A DNA stretch of 64,000 nucleotides from Carideicomes alvinocaridis (GCA_005473895.2 SRJI02000004.1:62001-126000); one strand, 5' to 3'; counted from the first letter of the stretch, positions 28,356 to 36,964 are shown. Translations and numbers: made by a program. The notes: generated from the letters alone by a model not told the origin.

Positions 28356-29150
28356 ATGGGCAAACCGATCATGGCAAAGGCCACCGCCGTCTGGCTGGTC
28401 GACAATACCACGCTCACCTTCAAGCAGATCGCGGATTTCACCGGGATGCACGAGCTGGAGGTGCAGGGCATCGCCGACGGCGACGTGGCGGCGGGCGTGA
28501 AGGGGTTCGACCCGATCGCCAACAACCAGCTCGACCAGTCGGAGATCGACAAGGCCGAGAAGGATCCGCTCCACAAGCTGAAGCTCAAGTTCAACCCCGC
28601 CGCCCAGGGCGAGGAAAAGCGCCGCGGCCCGCGCTACACCCCGCTGTCCAAGCGGCAGGATCGCCCGGCCTCCATCCTGTGGCTGGTCAAGTTCCACCCC
28701 GAGCTGACGGACGGCCAGGTCTCCAAGCTGGTGGGCACTACCAAGCCGACGATCCAGGCCATCCGCGAGCGGACCCACTGGAACATCGCAAACATCCAGC
28801 CGATCGACCCGGTGGCGCTGGGCCTCTGCAAGCAGTCCGAGCTGGACGCCGCCGTGCAGAAGGCCGCCGCCAAGCGCGCTGCCGAGGGCGCGGTGATGTC
28901 GGATGACGAGCGGCGCAAGCTGGTCTCGACCGAGCAGTCGCTGGAAATGCCGGCCGAGCCCAAGATGCCCACTGCCATCGAGGGGCTGGAGACGTTCTCG
29001 CTCAGCTCCAACGAGGAGGAGGCCGGCGAGGATACCTTCGCCGCCGAGAAGGAAGATACCCGTTCGGACGAGGAATATGCCGACGCGGAAAGCTTCTTCA
29101 ACCTGCCCGGCGGGTCGGACGAGGACGAGAGCGACGACGACGACAAGTGA
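28356..29150 (+). CDS. trcR: Cell cycle transcriptional regulator TrcR (DUF1013)
   Basis: A 264-residue alphaproteobacterial protein of the DUF1013 family, named TrcR in Caulobacter work linking it to transcription and the cell cycle. The conserved part (about 1-175) includes KATAVWLVDNTTLTFKQIA, a helix-turn-helix-like LTDGQVSKLVGTTKPTIQAI, and NIANIQPIDPVALGLCKQSE. The last 60 residues are strongly acidic (GGSDEDESDDDDK end), like an RNA-polymerase- or protein-contacting tail. AAGGAG lies eight bases ahead of the start. A strong terminator follows. Confidence 0.93.
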   Translation: MGKPIMAKATAVWLVDNTTLTFKQIADFTGMHELEVQGIADGDVAAGVKGFDPIANNQLDQSEIDKAEKDPLHKLKLKFNPAAQGEEKRRGPRYTPLSKRQDRPASILWLVKFHPELTDGQVSKLVGTTKPTIQAIRERTHWNIANIQPIDPVALGLCKQSELDAAVQKAAAKRAAEGAVMSDDERRKLVSTEQSLEMPAEPKMPTAIEGLETFSLSSNEEEAGEDTFAAEKEDTRSDEEYADAESFFNLPGGSDEDESDDDDK

Positions 29151-29190
29151 GCGCCGTGCGGGCCCATGACGGCCTTCGCGATGCATGATG

Positions 29191-29216
29191 AACCCCGCCC
29201 CGGTGGCGGGGTTTTT
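29191..29216 (+). terminator. Rho-independent terminator after trcR
   Basis: AACCCCGCC (29191-29199) pairs perfectly with GGCGGGGTT (29205-29213) around a 5-base loop and continues into a T run ending at 29216. This is a textbook intrinsic terminator 40 bases past the trcR stop. Confidence 0.9.
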
Positions 29217-29228
29217 CGTTCCTGATTT

Positions 29229-29238
29229 TTTGATCAAA
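29229..29238. promoter_or_regulatory. Candidate operator TTTGATCAAA upstream of the decarboxylase
   Basis: A perfect 10-base palindrome 13 bases after the trcR terminator and 245 bases ahead of the decarboxylase start. An identical sequence lies between potF and the GntR gene (39320), and a one-base variant lies in the aminotransferase promoter (40135). Binding by the GntR protein is inferred. Here the site lies upstream of the proposed promoter rather than inside it. Confidence 0.45.
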
Positions 29239-29311
29239 GACAGGGACTTGCGCCGATCCTGTGGCGCCCGCGCCGCGGCGTGAAAAAGCGCAAATCCGCC
29301 GCAGATTTCTC

Positions 29312-29340
29312 TTGAACGAATCCGCGCGCGGCCCTATCTG
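29312..29340 (+). promoter_or_regulatory. Candidate sigma70-type promoter for the decarboxylase
   Basis: TTGAAC (29312-29317) and TATCTG (29335-29340) are separated by 17 bases. Transcription from here would give a leader of about 127 bases before the decarboxylase ATG. It is the best match in the 323-base gap after trcR. Confidence 0.45.
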
Positions 29341-29346
29341 CGCGGT

Positions 29347-29491
29347 CAAGACGCCAACGCACGCGCCTCTGGCCTGCACCGGGTCCAACCCCCGGTCACG
29401 TGTTTACGTAGCGACGGTAACGTCTCCCTTGGAACTGAGCGGTCATATATGGCCGGGTCTATTGGAGATGACCATGAACGCTTACGTAAAC
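29347..29491 (+). promoter_or_regulatory. Structured leader of the decarboxylase mRNA (possible RNA regulator)
   Basis: Visible elements are hairpin ACCGGG/CCCGGT (29378-29396), mini-hairpin GACG-GTAA-CGTC with a GNRA loop (29413-29424), and GGTCATATATGGCC (29441-29454). A long-range pairing joins GTTTACGTAGCG (29402-29413) with CGCTTACGTAAAC (29479-29491), which lies in the first codons of the gene. That pairing would enclose the ribosome site and start codon. Alphaproteobacterial ornithine decarboxylase genes are known to carry a conserved 'speF' leader RNA, and whether this is a member is untested. Confidence 0.45.
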
Positions 29492-30658
29492 CCGGTTTCG
29501 GGCATCGAAGTCCTGTCGCCTGTTTCCCGCTCCAACTCGAAGCTCGAGGCGTTCCTGCGCTCGACCAGCTTCGACCGTCCGACGCTGGTGCTGGATATCG
29601 ACCAGGTGCGGCGGCAGTACCGCGGGCTCAAGGCCGGTCTGGGCCGGGCCGACATCCACTACGCGGTCAAGGCCAACCCGGCGCGTGAAGTGGTCGAGGC
29701 GCTGATCGCCGAGGGCTCGCATTTCGACGCCGCCTCGCGCGGTGAGATCGAGCTGTGCCTGTCGCTGGGCGCCGCGCCCGAGACCATCTCCTTCGGCAAC
29801 ACGGTCAAACGTGCCTCGGACATTGCCTTCGCCCACATGGCGGGGATCGACCTCTTCGCCGCCGACGCCGACCAGGAGCTGGACAAGATCGCCGAGCATG
29901 CGCCCGGCGCGCAGGTCTACATCCGCCTGCTGGTGGGGGCGACCGGCGCCGACTGGCCGCTGTCGCGCAAGTTCGGCTGCGCCCCCGAAGAGGCCGTGCG
30001 CCTGATGGATTACGCCGTGTCGCTGGGCCTGCGCCCGGTGGGCCTGTCCTTCCACGTCGGGTCCCAGACCCGCCGGGCCGAGATGTGGGCCGAGACGCTG
30101 GACCAGGTGGCGCTCGTCTGGGACCGCGCCCGCGCCGCGGGCCATGCGCTGCACCTGCTGAACATCGGCGGCGGCTTCCCGGCCTTCTACGGCGAGGAGA
30201 TCGAGCATCCGACGCTTTACGCCGGCCGCGTGATGGACATGGTCGAGGCGCGGTTCGAAGGGGCAGAGCGTGTGATGGCGGAGCCGGGCCGCGGCATGGT
30301 GGCCGAGGCCGGCATGATCGCCGCCGAGGTGCTGCTGGTCTCGCGCAAGCAGCAGGACGACCTGCACCGCTGGGTCTACCTCGATATCGGCAAGTTCTCG
30401 GGGCTGGCGGAGACGATGGAAGAGGCGATCCGCTACCAGTTCACCACCGACCGCGACGACGAGGAGATGGCGCCCTGCATCCTTGCCGGCCCGTCCTGCG
30501 ACTCGGCCGACGTGCTCTACGAGAAGCGCCCGGTGCAGCTGCCGGTGGGGCTGAAGGCGGGCGACCGCTTCCTGATCCGCAACTGCGGGGCCTATACGTC
30601 GAGCTATTCTTCGGTGGGCTTCAACGGCTTCCCGCCGCTGGACGTGGTCGTGATCTGA
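29474..30658 (+). CDS. Ornithine/lysine decarboxylase, alanine-racemase fold (type III PLP)
   Basis: Forms putrescine (or cadaverine) from ornithine (or lysine). The 394-residue protein belongs to the eukaryotic-type ornithine decarboxylase family. The PLP lysine is K66 in HYAVKANP, the phosphate-binding glycines lie in NIGGGFPAFY, and the second active-site region GPSCDSADV carries the cysteine and aspartate contributed across the dimer. LysA at 51531 is a related but distinct family member. Start 29474 is chosen because GGAG lies six bases upstream. The ATG two codons earlier abuts it. A strong terminator follows. Confidence 0.92.
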   Translation: MNAYVNPVSGIEVLSPVSRSNSKLEAFLRSTSFDRPTLVLDIDQVRRQYRGLKAGLGRADIHYAVKANPAREVVEALIAEGSHFDAASRGEIELCLSLGAAPETISFGNTVKRASDIAFAHMAGIDLFAADADQELDKIAEHAPGAQVYIRLLVGATGADWPLSRKFGCAPEEAVRLMDYAVSLGLRPVGLSFHVGSQTRRAEMWAETLDQVALVWDRARAAGHALHLLNIGGGFPAFYGEEIEHPTLYAGRVMDMVEARFEGAERVMAEPGRGMVAEAGMIAAEVLLVSRKQQDDLHRWVYLDIGKFSGLAETMEEAIRYQFTTDRDDEEMAPCILAGPSCDSADVLYEKRPVQLPVGLKAGDRFLIRNCGAYTSSYSSVGFNGFPPLDVVVI

Positions 30659-30693
30659 GACATTATTTGACGCTGGGCATTGTGTGACGAGTG

Positions 30694-30721
30694 GGCCGGT
30701 TCCGATGGAGCCGGCCTTTTT
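30694..30721 (+). terminator. Rho-independent terminator after the decarboxylase
   Basis: GGCCGGTTCC (30694-30703) pairs with GGAGCCGGCC (30707-30716), ten pairs with one G-T wobble, around a 3-base loop and followed by five T (30717-30721). Confidence 0.88.
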
Positions 30722-30775
30722 CATGCGGATTGCAACGCGCCGAGCTTAGCACCCGCACGGAATCAAGCCGAAGGC

Positions 30776-30927
30776 GCCGTGCAGCGCCGACCCGCCTCCC
30801 GGGGCGGCGCTACGTCGACCCCGCGCTGACCTCGGTCTAGGGACGTGGCGTCAACATAAAGCGCACCCGTCCAACCGGTTCTGCGCCACCCCGCGGGTCG
30901 ACGCTGCACGGCTTGCGCGGGGTGGCG
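30776..30927. repeat. Nested inverted-repeat element between convergent genes
   Basis: Arm 30776-30805 is complementary to 30883-30912 over about 30 bases, with two mismatches (both able to form G-U in one strand's RNA) and a 5-base bulge. A second, perfect 12-base pair joins CGCCACCCCGCG (30884-30895) to CGCGGGGTGGCG (30916-30927). The two structures share 30884-30895, so they exclude each other. No open frame is seen in 30722-30938. It could be an RNA, a relic of a small mobile element, or a terminator for the minus-strand aldolase gene. Confidence 0.6.
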
Positions 30928-30938
30928 AGCCAAATCGC

Positions 30939-31694
30939 TCAGCTCGCGTAATCCGACCCCTCGCGGTCGAGGATGGTCTTCAGGTCGCTCAGGTGCCGCT
31001 CCGCCTGGTCGTCGTAGACGTCGAGCGCGGCGGCCGTCTTCTCCGCGATCTCGTCCGAGAGCACGCGCAGTTTCTGCCCGGTCTGCAGCGCACGGATATA
31101 GGTCTCGGCCGCCCGCTCGAAATAGTAGAGCCGGTTGAAGGTCTCGGCCACGGTCCGGCCCAGCACCATGACGCCGTGATTGCCCATCACCAGCACCTGT
31201 TTCTTCGGATCCTGCAGAAGCTCGGCGCAGCGCTCACCCTCTTCCTCGAAAGCCAGCCCGCCGTAATGGGTATCGACCACGTGGCGGTCGAAGAAGGTCG
31301 CGCTGTTCTGGTCGATGGGGGGCAGGCGGGCATCCTCCAGCGTCGCCAGCACGGTCGAAAAGATCGAATGCACGTGCATGGCGCAGCGATGATGCGGGCA
31401 GCGCCGGTGGATCGCGCCGTGCAGGCCCCAGGCGGTGGGGTCGGGCGCATCGGGGCGGTCCATGGTCGAGGGATCCTCGGCATCGATCAGCAGCAGCGAC
31501 GACGCGGTGATCAGACGGAAATGCACCTGGTTGGGGTTCATCAGGAATTGCGTGCCCGCGTCGTTCACGGCCAGCGAGAAGTGGTTGGCGACGGCCTCGT
31601 GCATGTTCAGCCGCTCGGTCCAGCGGAAGGCGGCGGCGAGGTCCACCCGCTCGGGCCAGTGATCCATGTTGGGGCGCAGGTCTGTGACGGACAT
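30939..31694 (-). CDS. Class II aldolase/adducin family protein
   Basis: A 251-residue protein with the class II aldolase fold. The zinc-ligand histidines are seen in the AMHVHS motif and later in NHGVMVLG, with the preceding [20 protein letters not shown] region typical of the fold. The family includes fuculose-phosphate and rhamnulose aldolases but also many proteins of unknown reaction, and nothing nearby suggests a sugar pathway. AAGGAG lies six bases ahead of ATG 31694. An open frame extends 90 codons further upstream, antisense to msrB, and is not used. Confidence 0.9.
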   Translation of the reverse strand: MSVTDLRPNMDHWPERVDLAAAFRWTERLNMHEAVANHFSLAVNDAGTQFLMNPNQVHFRLITASSLLLIDAEDPSTMDRPDAPDPTAWGLHGAIHRRCPHHRCAMHVHSIFSTVLATLEDARLPPIDQNSATFFDRHVVDTHYGGLAFEEEGERCAELLQDPKKQVLVMGNHGVMVLGRTVAETFNRLYYFERAAETYIRALQTGQKLRVLSDEIAEKTAAALDVYDDQAERHLSDLKTILDREGSDYAS

Positions 31695-31848
31695 GGGGGT
31701 CTCCTTTCGGCCCCAACCTGCCCGGTCGCGGCGGAAAGCGAAAGGGCCCGGCGATGCGTCCCGCGGCGCGGTGCCTCGAAAGGCCCATGGGGGTTTGAAT
31801 TTTCCGCCGCGCGCCCATCTAATGGGGCAAAGGACAAGGAACGCGACC

Positions 31849-32298
31849 ATGGCGAAATACGAACGCTCAGACGAGGCGATCGCGAAGCTCGGCGAGGTGG
31901 AACGCTGGGTGACGCAGGAGAACGGGACCGAGCGCCCGGGCACCGGCAAGCTGCTCAAGAACAAGGAGCCGGGGATCTACGTCGACATCGTGTCTGGCGA
32001 GCCGCTCTTCGCCTCGTCGGACAAGTACGAATCGGGCTGCGGCTGGCCGAGCTTTACCAAGCCGATCGAGCCCGCCCACGTGCAGGAGCTCAGCGATACC
32101 ACCCACGGGATGGTCCGCACCGAGGTGCGCTCCACCCATGGCGACAGCCATCTCGGCCATGTCTTCCCGGACGGGCCGGTGGACCGGGGCGGGCTGCGCT
32201 ACTGCATCAACTCCGCCAGCCTGCGCTTCGTGCATCGTGACGACATGGAGGCCGAGGGCTATGGCGATTACCTGAACCAAGTGGAGGACATGGCATGA
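31849..32298 (+). CDS. msrB: Peptide-methionine (R)-S-oxide reductase, zinc-free form
   Basis: Repairs the R epimer of methionine sulfoxide in proteins. The 149-residue protein has the catalytic cysteine C119 in [11 protein letters not shown] and a resolving cysteine C64 in SGCGWPSF. The two CxxC pairs that bind structural zinc in many homologs are absent, so this is the zinc-less type. AAGGA lies eight bases before the ATG. The stop overlaps the msrA start by four bases, a conserved pairing that repairs both epimers. Confidence 0.96.
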   Translation: MAKYERSDEAIAKLGEVERWVTQENGTERPGTGKLLKNKEPGIYVDIVSGEPLFASSDKYESGCGWPSFTKPIEPAHVQELSDTTHGMVRTEVRSTHGDSHLGHVFPDGPVDRGGLRYCINSASLRFVHRDDMEAEGYGDYLNQVEDMA

Positions 32299-32798
32299 CC
32301 GATCGCGCCGTACTCGCCGGGGGCTGCTTCTGGGGAATGCAGGACCTGATCCGCAAGCTGCCGGGCGTCGAGAAGACCCGGGTGGGCTATACCGGGGGGG
32401 ACGTTCCCAACGCCACCTACCGTAACCACGGCACCCATGCCGAGGGGATCGAGATCCTCTACGACCCCGCGCGCATCTCCTACCGGGACCTGCTGGAATT
32501 CTTCTTCCAGATCCACGACCCCACCACCATGAACCGGCAGGGCAACGACGTGGGCATGTCCTACCGCTCGGCCATCTACTACGTGGACGAGGAGCAGAAG
32601 CAGGTGGCGCTCGACACCATCGCCGACGTGGCGGCCAGCGGCCACTGGCCCGGCAAGGTGGTGACCGAGGTGGAGCCCGTGGGTGATTTCTGGGAGGCCG
32701 AGCCCGAGCACCAGGATTATCTGGAGCGCATTCCCAACGGCTACACCTGCCATTTCCCGCGCGCCGACTGGGTGCTGCCGAAACGCAAGACGGCCTGA
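32295..32798 (+). CDS. msrA: Peptide-methionine (S)-S-oxide reductase
   Basis: Repairs the S epimer of methionine sulfoxide. It has 167 residues with the catalytic cysteine C11 in the AGGCFWG motif, then [12 protein letters not shown] and [11 protein letters not shown], which are standard for the family. The resolving cysteine is probably that in [11 protein letters not shown] near residue 153. It overlaps msrB by ATGA. No signal peptide is visible, so it is cytoplasmic. Confidence 0.97.
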   Translation: MTDRAVLAGGCFWGMQDLIRKLPGVEKTRVGYTGGDVPNATYRNHGTHAEGIEILYDPARISYRDLLEFFFQIHDPTTMNRQGNDVGMSYRSAIYYVDEEQKQVALDTIADVAASGHWPGKVVTEVEPVGDFWEAEPEHQDYLERIPNGYTCHFPRADWVLPKRKTA

Positions 32799-32881
32799 GC
32801 GCGGGTCCGGACGGCGGCGTCAGGTGATTGACGCTGCCGCCCGGTCGCTTATTCAGGGGGGACCCATCCCGGAGCCCCCCG

Positions 32882-33802
32882 ATGTCCCCGCTTCGCGGCA
32901 TCCTCTTCAAGGTCACCTCGGTCCTGCTGCTGGTGGCCATGCAAGCCCTGATCAAGTCGGTCTCGGACTCCGTGCCGCCGGGCGAGGCGGTGTTCTTCCG
33001 CTCGTTCTTTGCCCTGCCGGTGATCCTAGTCTGGCTGGCCTGGCGCGGGGACCTGTCGACCGGGCTGCGCGTGGCCTCGCCCATGGGGCATTTCTGGCGC
33101 GGCTTCGTCGGCACCTCCTCCATGGGGCTGTCTTTCGCCGGGCTGGGGCTGCTGCCGCTGCCCGAGGTGACGGCCATCGGCTATGCCGCGCCGATCCTCG
33201 TGGTGATCTTTGCCGCCATGTTCCTGGGCGAGCCGGTGCGCGCCGTGCGGCTGGGCGCGGTGGCGCTGGGCCTTGTCGGCGTGCTGATCGTGCTGGCGCC
33301 GCGGCTGCAGGCCTTTTCCGGCGGCACGGTGCAGACGACCGAGGCGCTGGGCGCGATCCTCGTACTGATGGCGGCGGTAGCGGCGGCGCTGGCGCAGATC
33401 TACATCCGCAAGCTGGTGCAGACGGAACAGACCTCGGCCATCGTCTTCTACTTCTCGGTCACCGCGACGCTGCTGTCGCTGCTGACCCTGCCCTTCGGCT
33501 GGGTGGTGCCCTCTGCGGGGCAGGCGGCGATCCTCGTCACGGCGGGGCTGCTGGGCGGGCTGGGGCAGATCTTTCTCACCTCCTCCTACCGCTTCGCCGA
33601 TGCCTCTGTGGTGGCGCCCTTCGACTACGTGTCGATGATCTTTGCCCTGATCGTGGGCTATTTCATCTTTGCCGAGGTGCCGACCGCGCAGACGCTGGTG
33701 GGGGCGGGGCTGGTGATCCTGGCCGGGGTCGCGATCATCTGGCGCGAGCACCGGCTGGGCCTCGACCGGCGCCGCGCGCGCAAGGGCAACACGCAGCTCT
33801 GA
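32882..33802 (+). CDS. DMT superfamily (EamA) permease
   Basis: A 306-residue inner-membrane protein with about ten helices in two EamA halves (roughly 5-140 and 160-290) and a basic C-terminal tail (RRRARKGNTQL). It opens with ILFKVTSVLLLVAMQALIK, which resembles the RhaT/YdcZ-like group of metabolite exporters. The substrate is unknown. It lies 83 bases after msrA. Its stop is three bases from the convergent stop of the oxidoreductase gene, and both stops lie in a small CTCTGA-CGT-TCAGAG palindrome (33797-33811). Confidence 0.88.
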   Translation: MSPLRGILFKVTSVLLLVAMQALIKSVSDSVPPGEAVFFRSFFALPVILVWLAWRGDLSTGLRVASPMGHFWRGFVGTSSMGLSFAGLGLLPLPEVTAIGYAAPILVVIFAAMFLGEPVRAVRLGAVALGLVGVLIVLAPRLQAFSGGTVQTTEALGAILVLMAAVAAALAQIYIRKLVQTEQTSAIVFYFSVTATLLSLLTLPFGWVVPSAGQAAILVTAGLLGGLGQIFLTSSYRFADASVVAPFDYVSMIFALIVGYFIFAEVPTAQTLVGAGLVILAGVAIIWREHRLGLDRRRARKGNTQL

Positions 33803-33805
33803 CGT

Positions 33806-35128
33806 TCAGAGATCGCGCAGCGCGTAGAAGGCGTAGGCCGGGCGCTGCAGCAGCCGGCGGAAGCGCCCCAGCGGAAAGCGGCCGGGCCGCGCAGCCATGG
33901 CGGCTGGGTAAAGATCCGGTTTGCGGTCCAGCGCGAGGTCGGCCAGCAGCCGGCCGGTGAAGCTGCCCATGGCCACCCCGTTGCCGTGGTAGCAGAGCCC
34001 GGCAAAGGCGTCCCTCATGCCGGGCACCGGCCCCGCGAAGGGCGTGAGGTTGCGCGACATGCAGACGAAGCCCGACCAGTAGTTCGGCGTCTCGACCTCT
34101 TTCCACGCCGGGAACATCGTCTCGAAATCGGCGCGGATCTTCTTGCGGATCGCGGCCTCGGCCCCCGGCGTCGCCGACAGCCCCCCGCGCATCCCGAAGA
34201 GCATCCGGTTGTCGGGCATCAAGCGGAAGTAATGCAGCAGCCGCCGGGTGTCATAGGCCATCTGGTGGCTGGTCCAGCCCTGGGCCTCGCGCTCCGGCTC
34301 GGTGAGCGGGCGGGTGACCAGCACCGAGCTTTGCATCGGCAGGTAGCGCCCGGCGAGGAAGGGGGGAATGTCCTCCGACGAATAGCCGTTGGTGGCGACG
34401 ATGATGCGTTTTGCGGTGACCGTCCCGTTCGGCGTGACGAGCCGGTAGGGCCCCTCGCCCTCGATCCGGGTCACGGGGGTCTCGGCATGGAGCGTGGCAC
34501 CGGCGCCGTGGGCCGCCCGTGCCAGCCCCTCGGCGTATTTCCGGGGGTTCAGCGCGAAGCCCAGCGGCGTGGTCATGGCGCCGTGGAAGGGGCCGGACAG
34601 GCCATGGCGGGCGAGCTGCCCCTGCGGGATGAGCGTCGGAGAGACGCCGTAATCCGCCTCGACCGATGCGGCCTCTTCCTGCATGGCCTCCCAGTCGCGG
34701 CGACGATGGGCCAGCAGGGTCTCGCCCTCGGAATGGCGGTCGACGTCGATGCCGTGACGGTCGAGCAGGCTGTCGACCAGTTCGATCGCGCCGCGCTCGG
34801 CCCGCCGCCAGTCGCGCCGTCCCTCGGGCCCGAAGCGCCGGGTGAGCGTGGCATTGGACATCCGCGCCCCGCCCAGGCAACAGAAGCCGCCATTGCGCCC
34901 GGAGGCGCCCCAATAGGGGCTGTTGGCCTCCAGCACGGTGACCTGTGCGCCACCCTCGGCGAGGTGCAGCGCGGCCGAGAGCCCGGTGAAGCCGCCGCCG
35001 ATCACCGCGATGTCGGTGGTGACGTCGCCGTCCAGCGCGGGCCAGGGATCCGGGGTGACGGTTTCGGCCCACCAGCACCGCTCCACCGGGCCGGGCCCGT
35101 AGGCCGCGGCCTCCCAGATACGCTTCAT
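33806..35128 (-). CDS. FAD-dependent oxidoreductase, PuuB-like
   Basis: A 440-residue flavoprotein of the D-amino-acid-oxidase superfamily. The Rossmann motif is IAVIGGGFTGLSAALHLAEG (about 41-60). GASGRNGGFCC (74-84) and CYHGNGVAMGSFTG near residue 395 match the group that contains gamma-glutamylputrescine oxidase (PuuB). It overlaps the potI stop by four bases (ATGA), so it belongs to the pot operon. Together with the transporter this suggests oxidation of imported polyamine or its glutamyl derivative. No PuuA ligase is in the window, so the exact substrate is open. Confidence 0.88.
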   Translation of the reverse strand: MKRIWEAAAYGPGPVERCWWAETVTPDPWPALDGDVTTDIAVIGGGFTGLSAALHLAEGGAQVTVLEANSPYWGASGRNGGFCCLGGARMSNATLTRRFGPEGRRDWRRAERGAIELVDSLLDRHGIDVDRHSEGETLLAHRRRDWEAMQEEAASVEADYGVSPTLIPQGQLARHGLSGPFHGAMTTPLGFALNPRKYAEGLARAAHGAGATLHAETPVTRIEGEGPYRLVTPNGTVTAKRIIVATNGYSSEDIPPFLAGRYLPMQSSVLVTRPLTEPEREAQGWTSHQMAYDTRRLLHYFRLMPDNRMLFGMRGGLSATPGAEAAIRKKIRADFETMFPAWKEVETPNYWSGFVCMSRNLTPFAGPVPGMRDAFAGLCYHGNGVAMGSFTGRLLADLALDRKPDLYPAAMAARPGRFPLGRFRRLLQRPAYAFYALRDL

Positions 35129-35946
35129 GGGGTCACCTGGAAGGCCTCGCGCTCTTCCTGCTGGCGCCGGATCGAGGCGCGCTTGGAGAGCAGGGAGGCG
35201 GTAACGACGCCGATGGTCACCACGGCGATCATCAGGGTGGACAGCGCGTTGATCTCGGGGCTGACGCCCAGCCGCACCGAGGACCAGATCTTCATCGGCA
35301 GGGTGGTGGCCGAGGGGCCGGCGGTAAAGCTCGCAATCACCAGGTCGTCGAGGGACAGGGTGAAGGCCAGCAGCCAGCCCGAGATCACCGCCGGCGCGAT
35401 GATCGGCAGGGTGACCAGGCGGAACGCCTCGAAATGGGTGCAGCCGAGGTCGAGCGCCGCTTCCTCCAGCGCGCGGTCGAAGGCCACCAGCCGCGAGGAG
35501 ACCACGACCGAGACGTAGCACATGGAGAAGGTCGTATGCGCCAGGATGATGGTGAAGATCCCGCGGTCGAGGCCGATGCCGATGAAGAGCAGCAGCAGCG
35601 ACAGGCCGGTGATGACCTCGGGCATGACGAGGGGCGCGTAGATCATGCCGGAAAACAGCGTCCGCCCCGGGAAGCGGCCTGCCCGCACCATGACCTGCGC
35701 CGCCATGGTGCCCAATATGGTGGCCACGGTGGACGACACGACCCCCACCTGCAGCGTCACCCAGGCGGCGTCGAGAAAGGCCTCGTTCCGGATCAGGGTG
35801 CCGTACCAGCGGGTGGAGAAGCCGCCCCAGACCGTGACCAGCTTGGAGGCGTTGAAGCTGTAGATGACCAGGATGATCATCGGCATGTAGAGGAAGGCGA
35901 AGCCCAGCGTCAGCGAGGTCGCGTTGAACCAGGAGAAGCGTCTCAT
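35125..35946 (-). CDS. potI: Polyamine ABC transporter permease (PotI/PotC type)
   Basis: A 273-residue inner-membrane permease with about six helices. The ABC permease coupling loop is EEAALDLGCTHFEAFRLVTLP (about 160-180), and the SFNASKLVTVWGGFSTRWY opening is typical of PotC/PotI. It should pair with the upstream PotH-type protein to form the channel for putrescine or a related polyamine. It follows potH after a 124-base gap that contains an intergenic repeat, and overlaps the PuuB-like gene. Confidence 0.94.
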   Translation of the reverse strand: MRRFSWFNATSLTLGFAFLYMPMIILVIYSFNASKLVTVWGGFSTRWYGTLIRNEAFLDAAWVTLQVGVVSSTVATILGTMAAQVMVRAGRFPGRTLFSGMIYAPLVMPEVITGLSLLLLFIGIGLDRGIFTIILAHTTFSMCYVSVVVSSRLVAFDRALEEAALDLGCTHFEAFRLVTLPIIAPAVISGWLLAFTLSLDDLVIASFTAGPSATTLPMKIWSSVRLGVSPEINALSTLMIAVVTIGVVTASLLSKRASIRRQQEEREAFQVTP

Positions 35947-36000
35947 GCGCGTGCCCTCCGAGACAGCGGAATGCCTGCGGCATGCATCTTGCGAGGGAAT

Positions 36001-36058
36001 GGGGGCTCTGCCCCCAAACCCCCGCCATATTTCCGGACCAGAGAAGACAGGGAGGCGG
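36001..36058. repeat. Intergenic repeat copy inside the pot operon
   Basis: GGGGGC-TCT-GCCCCC (36001-36015) forms a tight hairpin. It is followed by CCCGCCATATTTCCGGACCA and GAGAAG (36021-36046). It matches the copy at 24142-24211 in both hairpin and core. It lies between potH and potI, oriented opposite to their transcription. Confidence 0.65.
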
Positions 36059-36070
36059 CGGCGAAATGGG

Positions 36071-36961
36071 TCATCCCTCGGCCTCCCTCTGCTTCTGTTC
36101 GTTGCGCTGGAACAGGATGATCGGGACGATGAGGATCAGCAGGAGGATGATCGCCACTGCCGAGGCCACGGGCCAGTCGCGGTTGTTGAAGAATTCCTCC
36201 CACAGCACCTTGCCGATCATCAGCGTGCGCGAGCCGCCCAGCAAGGAGGGGATCACGAATTCGCCGATCGCCGGGATGAAGACGAGGAAACAGCCGGCGA
36301 TGATGCCCGGGCGCGACAGCGGGATGGTCACCAGCCAGAACGCTTTGAGCCGCGAGCAGCCCAGGTCCTCGGCGGCCTCCAGCAGCGAGATGTCGAGCTT
36401 TTCCAGCGCCGAGTAGATCGGCAGGATCATGAAGGGCAGGTAGGTGTAGACGATGCCAATATAGACCGCAGTGGGCGTGTTCAGGATCGTCAGCGGCTCG
36501 GAGATGAGGCCGGTCCAGAGCAGGAACTGGTTCAGCACGCCCTCGGTGCTGAGGATGCCCATCCAGGAATAGACGCGGATCAGGAAGGAGGTCCAGAAGG
36601 GCAGGATCACCAGCATCAGCAGGGTGGGGCGCCATTCCGGCGCCGACTGGGCCATGCCGTAGGCGATGGGGTAGCCCACGCATAGCGTGATCAGGGTGGA
36701 GATCGCCCCGATCCGGAGCGAGGAGAGATAGGCCTTCCAGTAGAGATCGTCGGTGGTGAGGAAGGTGAAATTCTCGAAATCGAGGCCGGAGAAGAAGGTC
36801 TTCAGCCCCTCCCAGCCGGCCGAGAGGTCAAGCGTGGGCTCGTAGGGCGGGATGGCCAGCGTGATGTCCGAGAGCGAGATCTTCAGCACGATCAGGAAGG
36901 GCACCAGGAACAGCGCCAGCAGCCAGGCATAGGGGATGGCGATGAGGGCGAAGCGGCGCAT
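36071..36961 (-). CDS. potH: Polyamine ABC transporter permease (PotH/PotB type)
   Basis: A 296-residue inner-membrane permease with about six helices. The first is near residues 7-28. ILPFWTSFLIRVYSWMGIL and the coupling loop EAAEDLGCSRLKAFWLVTIP match PotB/PotH. The periplasmic segment at 45-75 lies between helices one and two. It starts three bases after the potG stop. It partners with potI. Confidence 0.95.
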   Translation of the reverse strand: MRRFALIAIPYAWLLALFLVPFLIVLKISLSDITLAIPPYEPTLDLSAGWEGLKTFFSGLDFENFTFLTTDDLYWKAYLSSLRIGAISTLITLCVGYPIAYGMAQSAPEWRPTLLMLVILPFWTSFLIRVYSWMGILSTEGVLNQFLLWTGLISEPLTILNTPTAVYIGIVYTYLPFMILPIYSALEKLDISLLEAAEDLGCSRLKAFWLVTIPLSRPGIIAGCFLVFIPAIGEFVIPSLLGGSRTLMIGKVLWEEFFNNRDWPVASAVAIILLLILIVPIILFQRNEQKQREAEG

Positions 36962-36964
36962 GGC

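Noticed and set aside
29229-29238. TTTGATCAAA read as an FNR/FnrL box
   Set aside because: The FNR box needs TTGAT and ATCAA halves separated by four bases. Here the halves are merged with no spacer.
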